From assembly GCF_049651025.1 (NCBI RefSeq), contig NZ_JBASBH010000037.1, positions 8,040 through 72,039 of the forward strand: 64,000 bases of DNA, read 5' to 3'. Of this stretch, positions 8,858-19,284 are shown piece after piece. This DNA is from Parvibaculum sp049651025 (GTDB lineage: Bacteria; Pseudomonadota; Alphaproteobacteria; Parvibaculales; Parvibaculaceae). The position numbers were made by a program, and so were the translations under genes. The notes under the pieces are model-generated. The model saw only the letters and a list, made by a program, of their open reading frames with translations, was not told the origin of the DNA and made no database searches. How positions within the stretch are numbered: position 1 is the first letter of the stretch; every line of letters starts with the position of its first letter.

Positions 8858-9699
8858 CAGCGAACGAACGGATTCCAAGAACCAAGATTTCGGCTCTCAT
8901 CGCGGATGTCGATGGCACGCTTGTCACGGCGGACAAGGTGCTGACGCCGCGCGCCCGCGCCGCCGTGCAAGCGTTGGCTGCCGCCGGTATCGCATTTGCC
9001 ATCACCAGCGGTCGGCCGCCGCGCGGCATGGAAATGCTGATCGAGCCGCTGGCGCTCAGGACACCTATCGCCGGTTTCAACGGAGGGGTGCTCGTTGCTC
9101 CCGACCTGACGCCGATTGAAGAGCATCTTCTCGCCGCCGATGTCGCGCGGCGCGCGGTGAAACTTATCCTCGATCGCGGCCTGGATGTCTGGGTCTATAG
9201 CGGCGAGGACTGGCTGGTCCGCGACAAGGCGGCCGCGCATGTCGCGAGTGAAGAAAAGGCGGTCCAGTTTACACCGACCGTCGTTGACAATTTCGAGATG
9301 GTCCTCGACCGCGCGGCCAAGATTGTCGGTGTCAGCGACGATCCTGATCTGATGGCTCGCTGCGAAAGAGAAGCGCAAAGCATATTGGGCTCTCGGGCTT
9401 CGGCGACATGTTCGCAATCCTACTATCTCGACATCACGCATCCCGATGCCAACAAGGGGATGGTCGTCACGACCCTGTCGAGGCTCTTGTCTATCCCCCA
9501 CGCAGAAATAGCCACCATTGGCGACATGCCGAACGACGTTCTGATGTTCCGCAAGAGCGGCCTCAGTATCGCAATGGGCAATGCTGACGCCGAGGTGCAG
9601 AGACAAGCGCAGTTCGTCACTGCGTCCCATGAGGAAGACGGATTTGCCAAGGCGGTAGAGCGATATGTGCTCGGCACCGAAATCGAGGCGTCATCTTGA
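8854..9699 (+). CDS. Cof-type HAD-superfamily phosphatase
   Basis: 281-residue HAD hydrolase of the Cof/type IIB group. Motif I is DVDGTLVT (nucleophile Asp near residue 18), motif II is the TSGRPP block, and motif IV is IGDMPNDVLMF, with a C2 cap in between. Such enzymes dephosphorylate small phosphorylated metabolites. Its place between zwf and pgl, with an ATGA overlap to zwf, suggests a sugar phosphate or a damaged pentose-phosphate metabolite as substrate, but this is inference. Similar HAD genes are sometimes proposed as metabolite repair enzymes. Family is certain, substrate unknown. Confidence 0.9.
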   Translation: MTANERIPRTKISALIADVDGTLVTADKVLTPRARAAVQALAAAGIAFAITSGRPPRGMEMLIEPLALRTPIAGFNGGVLVAPDLTPIEEHLLAADVARRAVKLILDRGLDVWVYSGEDWLVRDKAAAHVASEEKAVQFTPTVVDNFEMVLDRAAKIVGVSDDPDLMARCEREAQSILGSRASATCSQSYYLDITHPDANKGMVVTTLSRLLSIPHAEIATIGDMPNDVLMFRKSGLSIAMGNADAEVQRQAQFVTASHEEDGFAKAVERYVLGTEIEASS

Positions 9700-9722
9700 A
9701 CGCCGATCGAAAAGGAGCACCC

Positions 9723-10460
9723 ATGACGCATACTTCAAAAGCCAAGCTGAAAATTCTTGCCGACCCCGAAGCGCTGGCGCATTACGCGGCGGATTGGTTG
9801 CTCGCCGCGGCAACAGAAAAGCAGGGCGTCTTCGCCGTTGCGTTGTCTGGAGGCTCAACACCGCGTGGTCTTTATGAGCGCTTGGCGCAGGCGCCTTATC
9901 GCGATGCGTTTCCCTGGTCGCGTGCGCATTGGTTCTGGGGCGATGAGCGCTTCGTGCCGCCTGACGATACCTCGAGCAATTACCGCATGGTGCGCGAAGC
10001 ATTGCTGTCGCATGTGCCTGTCCCCAAAGCCAATATTCATGCGATCCCGACTGAGCATATGAGCGCGGCGGCGGCCGCATCGGCCTATGAAGCGGAACTC
10101 AGATCTTTCTACGGCACGGGGCACCTCGATCCGGCGTCTCCGCTCTTCGACGTGGTCTTTCTGGGATTGGGTGCAGACGGCCACACGGCATCTTTGTTCC
10201 CCGGATCGCCAGAACTCGAGGAGCAAAGCCGGTGGGTCGGCGCGGTTGTCGGGCCGGGCGGCGACACGCGCATCACATTGACTTATCCCGCACTCGAAAG
10301 CGCAAGGCACGCCGTCTTTCTGGTCGATGGCGAGCAAAAGAAAACGATCCTTGGCCGCTATTGGCGCGGCGATAGCGATTTGCCAGCGGCGCGCTTTCAC
10401 CCAACCGGCGCCTTGTGTGTGTTTGCCGATGTCGCCGCAGCCGGGGACACGCCATCATGA
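9723..10460 (+). CDS. pgl: 6-phosphogluconolactonase (DevB/Pgl type)
   Basis: Hydrolyses 6-phosphoglucono-1,5-lactone to 6-phosphogluconate. The 245-residue protein belongs to the NagB/SugP isomerase-like family: LSGGSTPRGLYERLA near residue 42-56, the WGDERFVPPDDTSSNYRM block, and FLGLGADGHTASLFPG carrying the catalytic His. Start at ATG 9723 is chosen over an upstream in-frame start at 9696 because AAAGGAGCACCC lies directly before it. It completes the zwf-pgl-gnd oxidative branch inside the same operon. Its stop overlaps the ATG of the glucan synthase gene (ATGA), coupling sugar-phosphate metabolism and glucan synthesis in translation. Confidence 0.95.
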   Translation: MTHTSKAKLKILADPEALAHYAADWLLAAATEKQGVFAVALSGGSTPRGLYERLAQAPYRDAFPWSRAHWFWGDERFVPPDDTSSNYRMVREALLSHVPVPKANIHAIPTEHMSAAAAASAYEAELRSFYGTGHLDPASPLFDVVFLGLGADGHTASLFPGSPELEEQSRWVGAVVGPGGDTRITLTYPALESARHAVFLVDGEQKKTILGRYWRGDSDLPAARFHPTGALCVFADVAAAGDTPS

Positions 10461-13400
10461 CGGATGAAGCCAGACAAAATGGATCGACGCGCCCCGCGAT
10501 AATGCGGGACTTCACGGCTTTTGTTGATCGGCTGATGCCGCGACGAGGCGCATCGTTTACCTCGCCCGAAGAGCCCATTCGCGCCGAACTCTTCAGCATC
10601 GAGCGGCTGGAGCAACATGCCGAAAGCCTCGCTGCCGCGCAGCGCGTATCTCAGGACGCCGTTGTAAAGCAGCACACGCCACGACTCTATGCCAACGCCC
10701 AGGTTCTGATCGCCGCCTATCGCGTGATCGTCGGGGCGACGCGCGCCCATCGACCGATTACACCGGCAGCAGAATGGCTGCTCGACAATTTTCATATTGT
10801 GAACGAGCAGATCCGCAAGATCGAGGACGACTTGCCGCCGGGCTTCTATCGCATGTTGCCGAAGCTGATCGATGGGCCGCTGGCAGGCTTCCCGCGCGTC
10901 TTCGGTGTTGCCTGGGCGCTTGTTGCGCATACCGATAGTGCGTTCGACATTCCCAAGCTCACGCGCCTCGTGGTGGCCTATCAGCGCGTTCAGCCTCTCA
11001 CCATCGGCGAGCTATGGGCCGTTGCGATCACCTTGCGCATCACACTTGTGGAGAATTTGCGCCGCCTGGCCGAGGCGATCGTCGTGCGTCTGGAGGCAAG
11101 CCAGCAGGCCGATGCTCTTGCCGACCGGGCTCTGGCGGCGGAGCCGGGCAGCGCAGAGGCCAATGCAGCCATATTGCGCGACCTTGATCTTGTCCCCTGG
11201 TCCACCGCATTTGGCGTCCAACTGTCCCAGCGGTTGCGCGACCGCGATCCCGATGTCACGCCCGCGCTGCGATGGCTGAACGAAAAACTCGCGCAGGAGG
11301 GGACGACCACGGACCGGATCGTGCGCGACGAGGTCCAGCGCCAGAGTGCGATGAACGTGACCGTCCGAAACGTCATCACGAGCATGCGGCTGATCTCGAC
11401 AATCAGCTGGGCGGAATGGTTCGAATCCGTGAGTCTCGTCGACGAGACGCTGCGCGAGGGCAGTGATTTTGCTGACATGGATTTTCCGACCCGCGATCTT
11501 TACCGCCGCGCCATCGAGGATATCGCGCGCAAGTCGGGACGTTCCGAGATCGAGGTCGCCCAGAAGGCGATAGCTGCGGCACAGGCGGCGACGGCCACCG
11601 ACCATGAACGCGACCCCGGCTATTACCTCATTTCGAAAGGCCGCCGCGCTTTCCAGCAACAGTTCGGCTATCGCGTTCCGCTGTGGAGGCGCGCATTGCG
11701 CGTCACCATGGGCGGCATATACGGCTATGTCGGAATGATCGCGTTCATCACCGCCGTCGTTCTCGCTCTCGGGCTGATCGGCGCGGGCGCGGGCACGCTC
11801 AATGGCTGGATAGCTTTGGTGCTCGCGATTGTGGGGCTAATCCCCGCATCCGATGTGGCGGTAGCGCTGGTCAATCGTCTCATCACACAAAATGTGGGCG
11901 CCGTGCTCTTGCCGGGCCTCGGACTTCGGCAGGGTGTACCGGCGGAACTGCGCACTATCGTCGTTGTGCCATCGCTGCTGACCAGTCAGGAGGCGGTCGA
12001 AAGTCAGCTCGAACGATTGGAAGTTCACTATCTGTCGAATGCCGACGACAATCTGCATTTCGCGATGCTGTCGGATTATTCGGATTCCACCGAGCAAAAT
12101 TCCGCCGCCGACGAAATGTTGGTTGCCTATGCCGCCGAAGGGATCGCTCGCCTCAATCAGCAACACGGACCGGCGAATGCGGGCGATCGCTTCTTTCTGC
12201 TCCATCGTCGACGTCTGTGGAACGAGGGCGAAGGAAAGTGGATCGGCTGGGAGCGAAAGCGCGGCAAGCTGCATGAGCTGAACCGGCTGCTGCGTGGCGC
12301 AACGGACACCACCTTCCTGAATGTGGGTGGGAAGCTCACCACGTTGCCGCCCGACATCCGCTATGTCATCACGCTCGACGCGGATACACGCATGCCGATC
12401 GGCGTGGCCAATCGGCTGATTGGCAAAATGGCGCATCCCCTCATGCGTCCGCTTTTCGATCCGCGTCTGGGCCGTGTCGTGGAGGGACATGGAATTCTTC
12501 AGCCGCGCGTGACGCCCTCGCTGCCTGTCGGGCGCGAAGGATCGCTGTTCCAGCGGGCCTTTTCCGGTCCCACCGGCCTTGATCCATATGCCTTTGCCGC
12601 TTCCGACGTCTATCAGGATCTGTTCGAGGAAGGCTCATATGTCGGCAAGGGAATCTACGATATCGACATCGTTGAACGCGCGATGGCCGGACGCATTCCC
12701 GAATGCATGGTCTTGAGCCACGATCTGCTGGAAGGGATATTCACGCGTGCGGGTCTTGCGTCCGATATTGAGGTCGTTGAGGAATTTCCCTCGCGTTACG
12801 ACGTTGCAGCAGCGCGCCAGCACCGCTGGACCCGCGGAGACTGGCAGTTGCTGCCCTGGATTTTCGGTCGTGGACGCGATGCTGGCGGCAAGTCCGAAAG
12901 ATGCGCCATTCCGCTGATCGGACGCTGGAAGCTGCTCGACAATCTGCGTCGCTCGCTCTCTGCACCTGCTGGCCTTCTCGCGCTCATCATTGGTTGGCTC
13001 CTGCCGCTCCATGCGGCACTCGCATGGACCATCTTCCTGCTCTTCACGATCGCGTTTCCGCCGCTCCTCCCCGCCATCGCGGGCATTGTTCCCAAGCGCG
13101 CAAGCGTCTCGATGAGCAATCATCTGAAATGCCTCGGCAGGGATTTCGCGCTCGGTTTCCTGCAAAGCGGGTTTTTCGTCACTTTTCTTGCGCATCAGGC
13201 GTGGTTGACGGTCGATGCCGTGGCGCGAACATTGTACCGGCAGATCATCTCCGGTCGCCGGCTGCTCGAATGGACCACGGCGGCGCAAGTGAACGAAGAG
13301 GCGCAGTTCGATACACGTGCGCTCTGGATACAGATCGCCGCGAGCGCCGCTTTCGCATTCGTGGTCGGTGTGGTCATTGCGTTTGCCGGGCATCACGCCT

Positions 13401-16400
13401 GGCCGATCGCCGTCCCGTTTGGCGTCCTGTGGGTTTTATCGCCTGTGGTTGCGCGGCTGGCGAGCCTGCCGCCACCTGCGGCGGGGCATCTCTCCGTGAC
13501 TGCCTCCGATACGAGGGCGCTGCGTCTGATCGCGCGGCGCACATGGCGTTATTTCGAAACTTTCGTGACGGTGGAAGACAATATGCTTCCGCCTGACAAT
13601 TTTCAGGAGACGCCCCATCCGGTGGTGGCGCATCGAACTTCACCGACAAATATCGGCCTCTATCTGCTTGCCGTCGTCGCCGCGCGGAATTTCGGCTGGC
13701 AAAATCTTCTGAACACGCTTGGCAGGCTCGAAGCGACGCTTGCCACCATGAACAAGCTCGAGCGTTTTCGCGGCCATTTCTACAATTGGTACGATACGCA
13801 GGACCTGAGGGCGCTGGAGCCGAAATATATTTCCTCTGTCGACAGCGGAAATATGGCGGGTCATCTGATAGCGCTCGCAAATGCCTGCGAAGAGATGGCC
13901 AGGCAGCCGGCGTTTAGTCCCAGCTGGATCGACGGATTGAAAGATGGCCGCGATCTCGTGGTCGAATCTTTGGGCGTCGATTCAAAATCAGAGCGCTCAT
14001 CCAGGCTGGTGGCCGCTATTGAGGATTTCTCTCAGCTCCTTGAGCGGCCCGTGGACACCGCATTTCACATCGGGTTGCTTCTGGACGACCTGCTTCCTTG
14101 CGCCAACGCGATTGCAGGGGAAGCCGCAAATCAGGGATATCAGGAAGTTTCGATCTGGGCCGAAAGCCTGCGCGCCACGGTTCAGGCGCATAGGCGCGAC
14201 CTCGAAACTCTGATGCCGTGGATCGGCATTGTCGCGAGAAACTCGACCTTGCTTGGAGACAGCACAACCGTCTTCGGCCTTTCCGAGATACCCACGCTTG
14301 AGCGTCTGCCGCAGCTTTGCGAGACGGTGATAAGCGACATCGAGGCAGGAATGGCGGAGACGCTGGATGAGAGCCCCGATTTCACGATGCTGATCCGCGC
14401 ACTCGAAAAATCCGCGGAAACGGCGCGTCAGCTCCTGAATCGCCTGTCGGCGCTCGCTGAAACTTTCAAGACGATGGCGATCTCCATGGAATTCGGCTTC
14501 TTGTACGATTCCGTCCGCCAACTTCTGTCCATCGGTTACCGCGCTGAAGATGGCAGTCTCGATTCCAATTTCTATGATCTTCTTGCCTCGGAAGCGCGGC
14601 TCGCAAGTTTCGTCGCCATTGCGAAGGGCGACATACCGGCGCAACACTGGTTCCGGCTCGGGCGGACCATGACGCCAATCAGCGGCGGATCGGGCTTGAT
14701 CTCATGGTCGGGATCGATGTTTGAATATCTGATGCCCTCGCTCGTCATGCGCGCGCCTGCAGGCAGCCTGCTCGAACATACCAACCGTCTGATTGTGCGT
14801 AGGCAGATAGATTATGGCAGATCTCTCGGCATTCCATGGGGCATGTCAGAATCTCAATATAACGCGCGCGACATCGAGCAGACCTACCAATATTCGAGCT
14901 TTGGCGTTCCCGATCTCGGCTACAAGCGCGCATTGGCTGAAAATACCGTCATAGCGCCCTATGCAGCGGCGCTGGCCGCGATGATCGACCCTGTCGCTGC
15001 GGTTCGAAATTTCGTCCGCCTCACAAGTCTGGGCGCGCGCGGTCAATATGGCTGGTACGAGGCCCTCGACTACACGCATTCGCGCGTGCCCGACGGCGTG
15101 CAATTCGCGATCGTGCGGGCCTATATGGCGCATCACCAGGCAATGGCCGTGGTCGCCATTGCCAATGCGCTTCAGGACGGCGCAATGCGCGGCCACTTCC
15201 ATGCCGAGACATTCGTCCAGGCGGCAGAGCTGCTGCTGCAGGAACGCATGCCCCGCGATATCGCGCTTGCTCGTCAGCCGCCCGAACATACGACGGAGGC
15301 GAGCGAGGCTGAAAGCCTCGTGCCTGAGGTTCAGCGCCGCTATACGCGCGCCTATTCGCGCGTGCCGCGGACACAACTTCTTTCGAATGGCCGCTATTCG
15401 GTGATGGTGACTGCTGCGGGTTCGGGGTACAGCCGCTGGCGCGACATTGCGATCACGCGCTGGCGCGAGGATACGACCGGCGACGGCTGGGGCGCTTACA
15501 TCTTTCTGCGTGATGTGAAGAATGGCAATGTCTGGTCCGCCGGTTACCAGCCGAGCGGCGTGGCGCCCGATACCTACGCGGTAGCCTTTTCGGAAGATCA
15601 CGCTGAGATCGTCAGACAGGATGGCACGCTCGACGTCAAACTCGAGATCGCCGTTTCGCCGGAGGACGACGCGGAGGTCCGGCGTGTTTCGATCACTAAT
15701 CACGGTACGCGAGAGCGCGAGATCGAACTGACCTCCTACGCCGAAATCGCGCTGGCGCGGCAATCAGACGATTTGATGCATCCCGCCTTCGCCAAACTAT
15801 TCGTTGAAACGGAATTCGTGCCGAGCCTCGGTGCGATTCTCGCCACAAGGCGGAGGCGTTCGGACAGCGACCCGAAAGTCTGGGCGGCGCATCTGGTTGT
15901 CGTTGAAGGCGAGACGTCAGGTGATGTTCAGTTTGAAACGGATCGCGCGCGCTTTCTGGGGCGTGGCCAAACCACCCGAACGCCTGTCGCGGTTTGCGAC
16001 GGCTGGCCTTTGTCGAATACTGCCGGCCCGGTTCTCGATCCGGTTTTCAGCCTGCGTCGACATGTGCGGATTCCGCGCGGCGCCACGGCGCGGTTGGCCT
16101 TCTGGACCATCGCGGCGCCGACGCGAGAAGCGGTGCTCGACCTTGCCGACAAGCATCATGATGCGATGGCGTTTGAGCGGGCGACCATGCTCGCCTGGAC
16201 GCAAGCGCAGATGCAGCTTCATCATCTGGGAATTACTTCCGATGAAGCCCATCTCTTTCAGCGGCTCGCCAACCACATACTTTATTCAGACCCCGCCTTG
16301 CGCCCCGCGCCGAACATCCTCGCGCGCGGCGCGGGCAAGGCATCTACCCTCTGGGCGCAGGGCATATCGGGCGACTTTCCAATCGTTCTTCTGGAGGTCG

Positions 16401-19240
16401 CGGAAGAAGATGATCTCGACCTCGTCCGCCAACTGCTCCGCGCCCATGAATATTGGAAGCTCAAGCAACTGACCGTCGATCTCGTGATCGTGAACAAGCA
16501 TGCACCGTCTTATGTGCAGGATCTGCAGAATTCTCTGGATGCCTTGGTGCGCATGAATCGCTCGGCACCCAAGGTGAAGAGCGATAGCGCGGCGGGTATG
16601 ATATTTGTCTTGCGCGGCGATCTCGTGTCGAAAGAAATACTCGATTTGCTGCGCAGCACGGCGCGCGCCGTATTGACTGGCGGTCGCGGCACTCTCGGGG
16701 AGCAGATCAACCGCGCCCGAGATTTCAAGCCGCCGGTTGCTCCGCAGCCCTGGCCTGTCAGCGCGAAGGTCGTGCCCGAGCGTTCGCGGCCGCATCCACC
16801 GCTTGAATTCTTCAATGGCTTTGGCGGTTTCGGCGCAGACGGGCGTGAATATGTGACGATCCTCGAGGGGACGAACTGTACGCCCGCGCCGTGGATCAAT
16901 GTGATTGCCAACCCGTCTTTCGGCTTTCAGGTTTCCACCGAGGGTGGCGGTTTTACCTGGGCGCTTAACAGCCAGCAAAACCAGCTTACGCCTTGGTCGA
17001 ACGATGCTGTCGGCGATGCGCCGGGCGAGGTGTTCTATATACGCGACGACGATACGGGCGAGGTCTGGAGCCCCACCGCGCTTCCGATCCGCGAGGAAGC
17101 ACCCCCCTATATCGTCGCGCATGGTCAGGGTTATAGCCGCTTTGAGCATAGCGGACACGGCGTGACGCTTGAGCTTCTTCAGTTCGTTCCTGTCGATGAC
17201 TCGATAAAAATTTCGCGACTGAAAATCACCAATCAATCGCGACGCACCCGCCGCCTTTCGATCACGGCTTACATAGAATGGGTGCTCGGTGCCTCGCGGT
17301 CAGCGTCTGCGCCTTTCATTATCACTGAAATCGATTCTCAGACCGGCGCGATGTTTGCGCAAAATCCATGGAGCAACGATTTCGGTGAACGCATAGCATT
17401 CGCCGATCTCGCCGGACAGCAGACGGCATGGACCGGGGACCGCGCCGAGTTCGTCGGCCGCGATGGCACGCTCGCCCGCCCCGTCGGATTGGCTCAAGAC
17501 GCAGAGCTTTCCAACCGCGTCGGCGCGGGCCTCGATCCCTGCGCTGCCTTGCAAACATCTGTCGTGCTCGATGCATCGGGCGTCGTCGAGGTGATCTGCT
17601 TCCTCGGCGAGACGGCAAACAGGCCCGACGCGCAGGCGCTGGTCGCCAAATATCGCGCTGCCGATCTCGATGCGATTTTTGCCGCCGTGGCGGCGCAATG
17701 GGATGACATAACGGGTGCTGTGCAGATCAAGACGCCAGACCGTGCGCTGGACATATTGGTGAACCGCTGGTTGCCTTACCAGACGCTCGCCTGCCGGGTT
17801 TGGGCGCGCACGGGATTTTATCAGGCCAGCGGCGCATACGGATTTCGCGATCAGCTTCAGGATGTCATGGCGCTTTGCATATCGCGCCCCGACCTGACGC
17901 GCGCTCACTTGCTTCGCGCAGCCGCACGACAATTTCCCGAAGGCGATGTTCAACACTGGTGGTTGCCTGAAGGTGGACAGGGCATTCGCACCCGCGTCGC
18001 CGATGATCGGGTATGGCTTGCTTATGTCACCGCGCATTATGTCGAGGTGACCGGCGATCTGTCCGTGCTCGACGAAATGGTGCCCTTCCTGGAAGGGCCG
18101 CTCCTGCTCGAAGGCGAGCATGATGCGTTTTTCAAGCCGACGATTTCCGTAAAGGAAGTCACCCTCTTCGAGCATTGCACCTTGGCGCTCGACCAAAGCC
18201 TCGCCACGGGTGTGCATGGATTGCCGCTCATGGGAACCGGCGATTGGAACGACGGCATGGATCGTGTCGGTGGCGGCGGCAAGGGCGAAAGTGTTTGGCT
18301 CGGCTGGTTCCTCTATTCGACGCTTCAAACATTCGCGCAAATCGCCGAGCGTCGTGGCGATGCCACCCACGCGAAGGAATGGATGGAATACACGCGCACC
18401 CTGAACACTTCTCTGGAGGAGCAGGCATGGGATGGCGACTGGTATCGCCGTGCATATTTCGATGACGGAACACCGCTCGGCTCGGCATCGAACAGCGAAT
18501 GCCGCATCGATTCCATTGCGCAATCATGGAGCGTGATCTCGGGCGGTGCCGAGGCGCAACGTGCGAAACGCGCGATGGCGGCGGTCGACAAATACCTTGT
18601 GCGCCGCGACGATCGGATAGCGCTGCTGTTCACGCCGCCTTTCGAACACGCGGTTCCAGACCCCGGCTATATTAAAGGCTACCCGGCGGGCATTCGTGAA
18701 AATGGCGGGCAATACACACATGCCGCCGTCTGGTCGGTATTCGCATTCGCCAAACTCGGCGATGGCGACAAGGCGTTCGAATTATTGTCCTTGATCAATC
18801 CGATCAATCACGCCGACTCGCCGACGAGGGTGCATCGCTACAAGGTGGAGCCCTATGTCGTCAGTGCCGATATTTATTCCAGACCGCCGCATGTCGGGCG
18901 GGGTGGGTGGACCTGGTACACCGGCTCTGCGGGATGGACATATCGCGGGGCGCTCGAGGCTGTTCTCGGATTTCAGTTGCGGGGCAATAAGCTGTTCATG
19001 GACCCCTGCATTCCCAAAAACTGGCCCGGCTACGAAATTTCATTCCGCCACGGCAGCGCGCTCTACGAGATCAGCGTCGACAATCCGCTCGGAATTTGCC
19101 GCGGCATTCTGACGATCGAACTCGATGGCGAGTTGCTGTCTGAAAAATCGAACTTGATCCCGCTGGTCGATGACGGGGCGAGCCATCAACTTAAAATCGT
19201 TCTGGGAGAAAAGCTGGAGCAGGATGGCGGCCGCGGATAA
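10457..19240 (+). CDS. ndvB: Cyclic beta-1,2-glucan synthase (NdvB/Cgs/ChvB type)
   Basis: Giant inner-membrane enzyme of 2927 residues (rhizobial NdvB and Brucella Cgs are about 2830-2870). Known homologues build cyclic osmoregulated periplasmic glucan from UDP-glucose by initiation, elongation and cyclisation, and the phosphorylase domain controls ring length. Visible parts: hydrophobic segments near residues 415-485, 835-900 and 940-1010; a GT84 transferase region with DAD at 641-643 and QHRW at 788-791; an arm rich in glucoamylase-like and GH94 N-terminal beta domains; and the C-terminal GH94 core with GDWNDGM near residue 2596-2602. It is the last gene of the pentose-phosphate operon; an ABC exporter (NdvA) is not in the window. 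Start ATG 10457 overlaps pgl. No frameshift over 8.8 kb. Confidence 0.95.
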   Translation: MTDEARQNGSTRPAIMRDFTAFVDRLMPRRGASFTSPEEPIRAELFSIERLEQHAESLAAAQRVSQDAVVKQHTPRLYANAQVLIAAYRVIVGATRAHRPITPAAEWLLDNFHIVNEQIRKIEDDLPPGFYRMLPKLIDGPLAGFPRVFGVAWALVAHTDSAFDIPKLTRLVVAYQRVQPLTIGELWAVAITLRITLVENLRRLAEAIVVRLEASQQADALADRALAAEPGSAEANAAILRDLDLVPWSTAFGVQLSQRLRDRDPDVTPALRWLNEKLAQEGTTTDRIVRDEVQRQSAMNVTVRNVITSMRLISTISWAEWFESVSLVDETLREGSDFADMDFPTRDLYRRAIEDIARKSGRSEIEVAQKAIAAAQAATATDHERDPGYYLISKGRRAFQQQFGYRVPLWRRALRVTMGGIYGYVGMIAFITAVVLALGLIGAGAGTLNGWIALVLAIVGLIPASDVAVALVNRLITQNVGAVLLPGLGLRQGVPAELRTIVVVPSLLTSQEAVESQLERLEVHYLSNADDNLHFAMLSDYSDSTEQNSAADEMLVAYAAEGIARLNQQHGPANAGDRFFLLHRRRLWNEGEGKWIGWERKRGKLHELNRLLRGATDTTFLNVGGKLTTLPPDIRYVITLDADTRMPIGVANRLIGKMAHPLMRPLFDPRLGRVVEGHGILQPRVTPSLPVGREGSLFQRAFSGPTGLDPYAFAASDVYQDLFEEGSYVGKGIYDIDIVERAMAGRIPECMVLSHDLLEGIFTRAGLASDIEVVEEFPSRYDVAAARQHRWTRGDWQLLPWIFGRGRDAGGKSERCAIPLIGRWKLLDNLRRSLSAPAGLLALIIGWLLPLHAALAWTIFLLFTIAFPPLLPAIAGIVPKRASVSMSNHLKCLGRDFALGFLQSGFFVTFLAHQAWLTVDAVARTLYRQIISGRRLLEWTTAAQVNEEAQFDTRALWIQIAASAAFAFVVGVVIAFAGHHAWPIAVPFGVLWVLSPVVARLASLPPPAAGHLSVTASDTRALRLIARRTWRYFETFVTVEDNMLPPDNFQETPHPVVAHRTSPTNIGLYLLAVVAARNFGWQNLLNTLGRLEATLATMNKLERFRGHFYNWYDTQDLRALEPKYISSVDSGNMAGHLIALANACEEMARQPAFSPSWIDGLKDGRDLVVESLGVDSKSERSSRLVAAIEDFSQLLERPVDTAFHIGLLLDDLLPCANAIAGEAANQGYQEVSIWAESLRATVQAHRRDLETLMPWIGIVARNSTLLGDSTTVFGLSEIPTLERLPQLCETVISDIEAGMAETLDESPDFTMLIRALEKSAETARQLLNRLSALAETFKTMAISMEFGFLYDSVRQLLSIGYRAEDGSLDSNFYDLLASEARLASFVAIAKGDIPAQHWFRLGRTMTPISGGSGLISWSGSMFEYLMPSLVMRAPAGSLLEHTNRLIVRRQIDYGRSLGIPWGMSESQYNARDIEQTYQYSSFGVPDLGYKRALAENTVIAPYAAALAAMIDPVAAVRNFVRLTSLGARGQYGWYEALDYTHSRVPDGVQFAIVRAYMAHHQAMAVVAIANALQDGAMRGHFHAETFVQAAELLLQERMPRDIALARQPPEHTTEASEAESLVPEVQRRYTRAYSRVPRTQLLSNGRYSVMVTAAGSGYSRWRDIAITRWREDTTGDGWGAYIFLRDVKNGNVWSAGYQPSGVAPDTYAVAFSEDHAEIVRQDGTLDVKLEIAVSPEDDAEVRRVSITNHGTREREIELTSYAEIALARQSDDLMHPAFAKLFVETEFVPSLGAILATRRRRSDSDPKVWAAHLVVVEGETSGDVQFETDRARFLGRGQTTRTPVAVCDGWPLSNTAGPVLDPVFSLRRHVRIPRGATARLAFWTIAAPTREAVLDLADKHHDAMAFERATMLAWTQAQMQLHHLGITSDEAHLFQRLANHILYSDPALRPAPNILARGAGKASTLWAQGISGDFPIVLLEVAEEDDLDLVRQLLRAHEYWKLKQLTVDLVIVNKHAPSYVQDLQNSLDALVRMNRSAPKVKSDSAAGMIFVLRGDLVSKEILDLLRSTARAVLTGGRGTLGEQINRARDFKPPVAPQPWPVSAKVVPERSRPHPPLEFFNGFGGFGADGREYVTILEGTNCTPAPWINVIANPSFGFQVSTEGGGFTWALNSQQNQLTPWSNDAVGDAPGEVFYIRDDDTGEVWSPTALPIREEAPPYIVAHGQGYSRFEHSGHGVTLELLQFVPVDDSIKISRLKITNQSRRTRRLSITAYIEWVLGASRSASAPFIITEIDSQTGAMFAQNPWSNDFGERIAFADLAGQQTAWTGDRAEFVGRDGTLARPVGLAQDAELSNRVGAGLDPCAALQTSVVLDASGVVEVICFLGETANRPDAQALVAKYRAADLDAIFAAVAAQWDDITGAVQIKTPDRALDILVNRWLPYQTLACRVWARTGFYQASGAYGFRDQLQDVMALCISRPDLTRAHLLRAAARQFPEGDVQHWWLPEGGQGIRTRVADDRVWLAYVTAHYVEVTGDLSVLDEMVPFLEGPLLLEGEHDAFFKPTISVKEVTLFEHCTLALDQSLATGVHGLPLMGTGDWNDGMDRVGGGGKGESVWLGWFLYSTLQTFAQIAERRGDATHAKEWMEYTRTLNTSLEEQAWDGDWYRRAYFDDGTPLGSASNSECRIDSIAQSWSVISGGAEAQRAKRAMAAVDKYLVRRDDRIALLFTPPFEHAVPDPGYIKGYPAGIRENGGQYTHAAVWSVFAFAKLGDGDKAFELLSLINPINHADSPTRVHRYKVEPYVVSADIYSRPPHVGRGGWTWYTGSAGWTYRGALEAVLGFQLRGNKLFMDPCIPKNWPGYEISFRHGSALYEISVDNPLGICRGILTIELDGELLSEKSNLIPLVDDGASHQLKIVLGEKLEQDGGRG

Positions 19241-19284
19241 GTCACCGACGCCTTCTTGCCGCCATCGAAAGGGGCACAGCGGGA

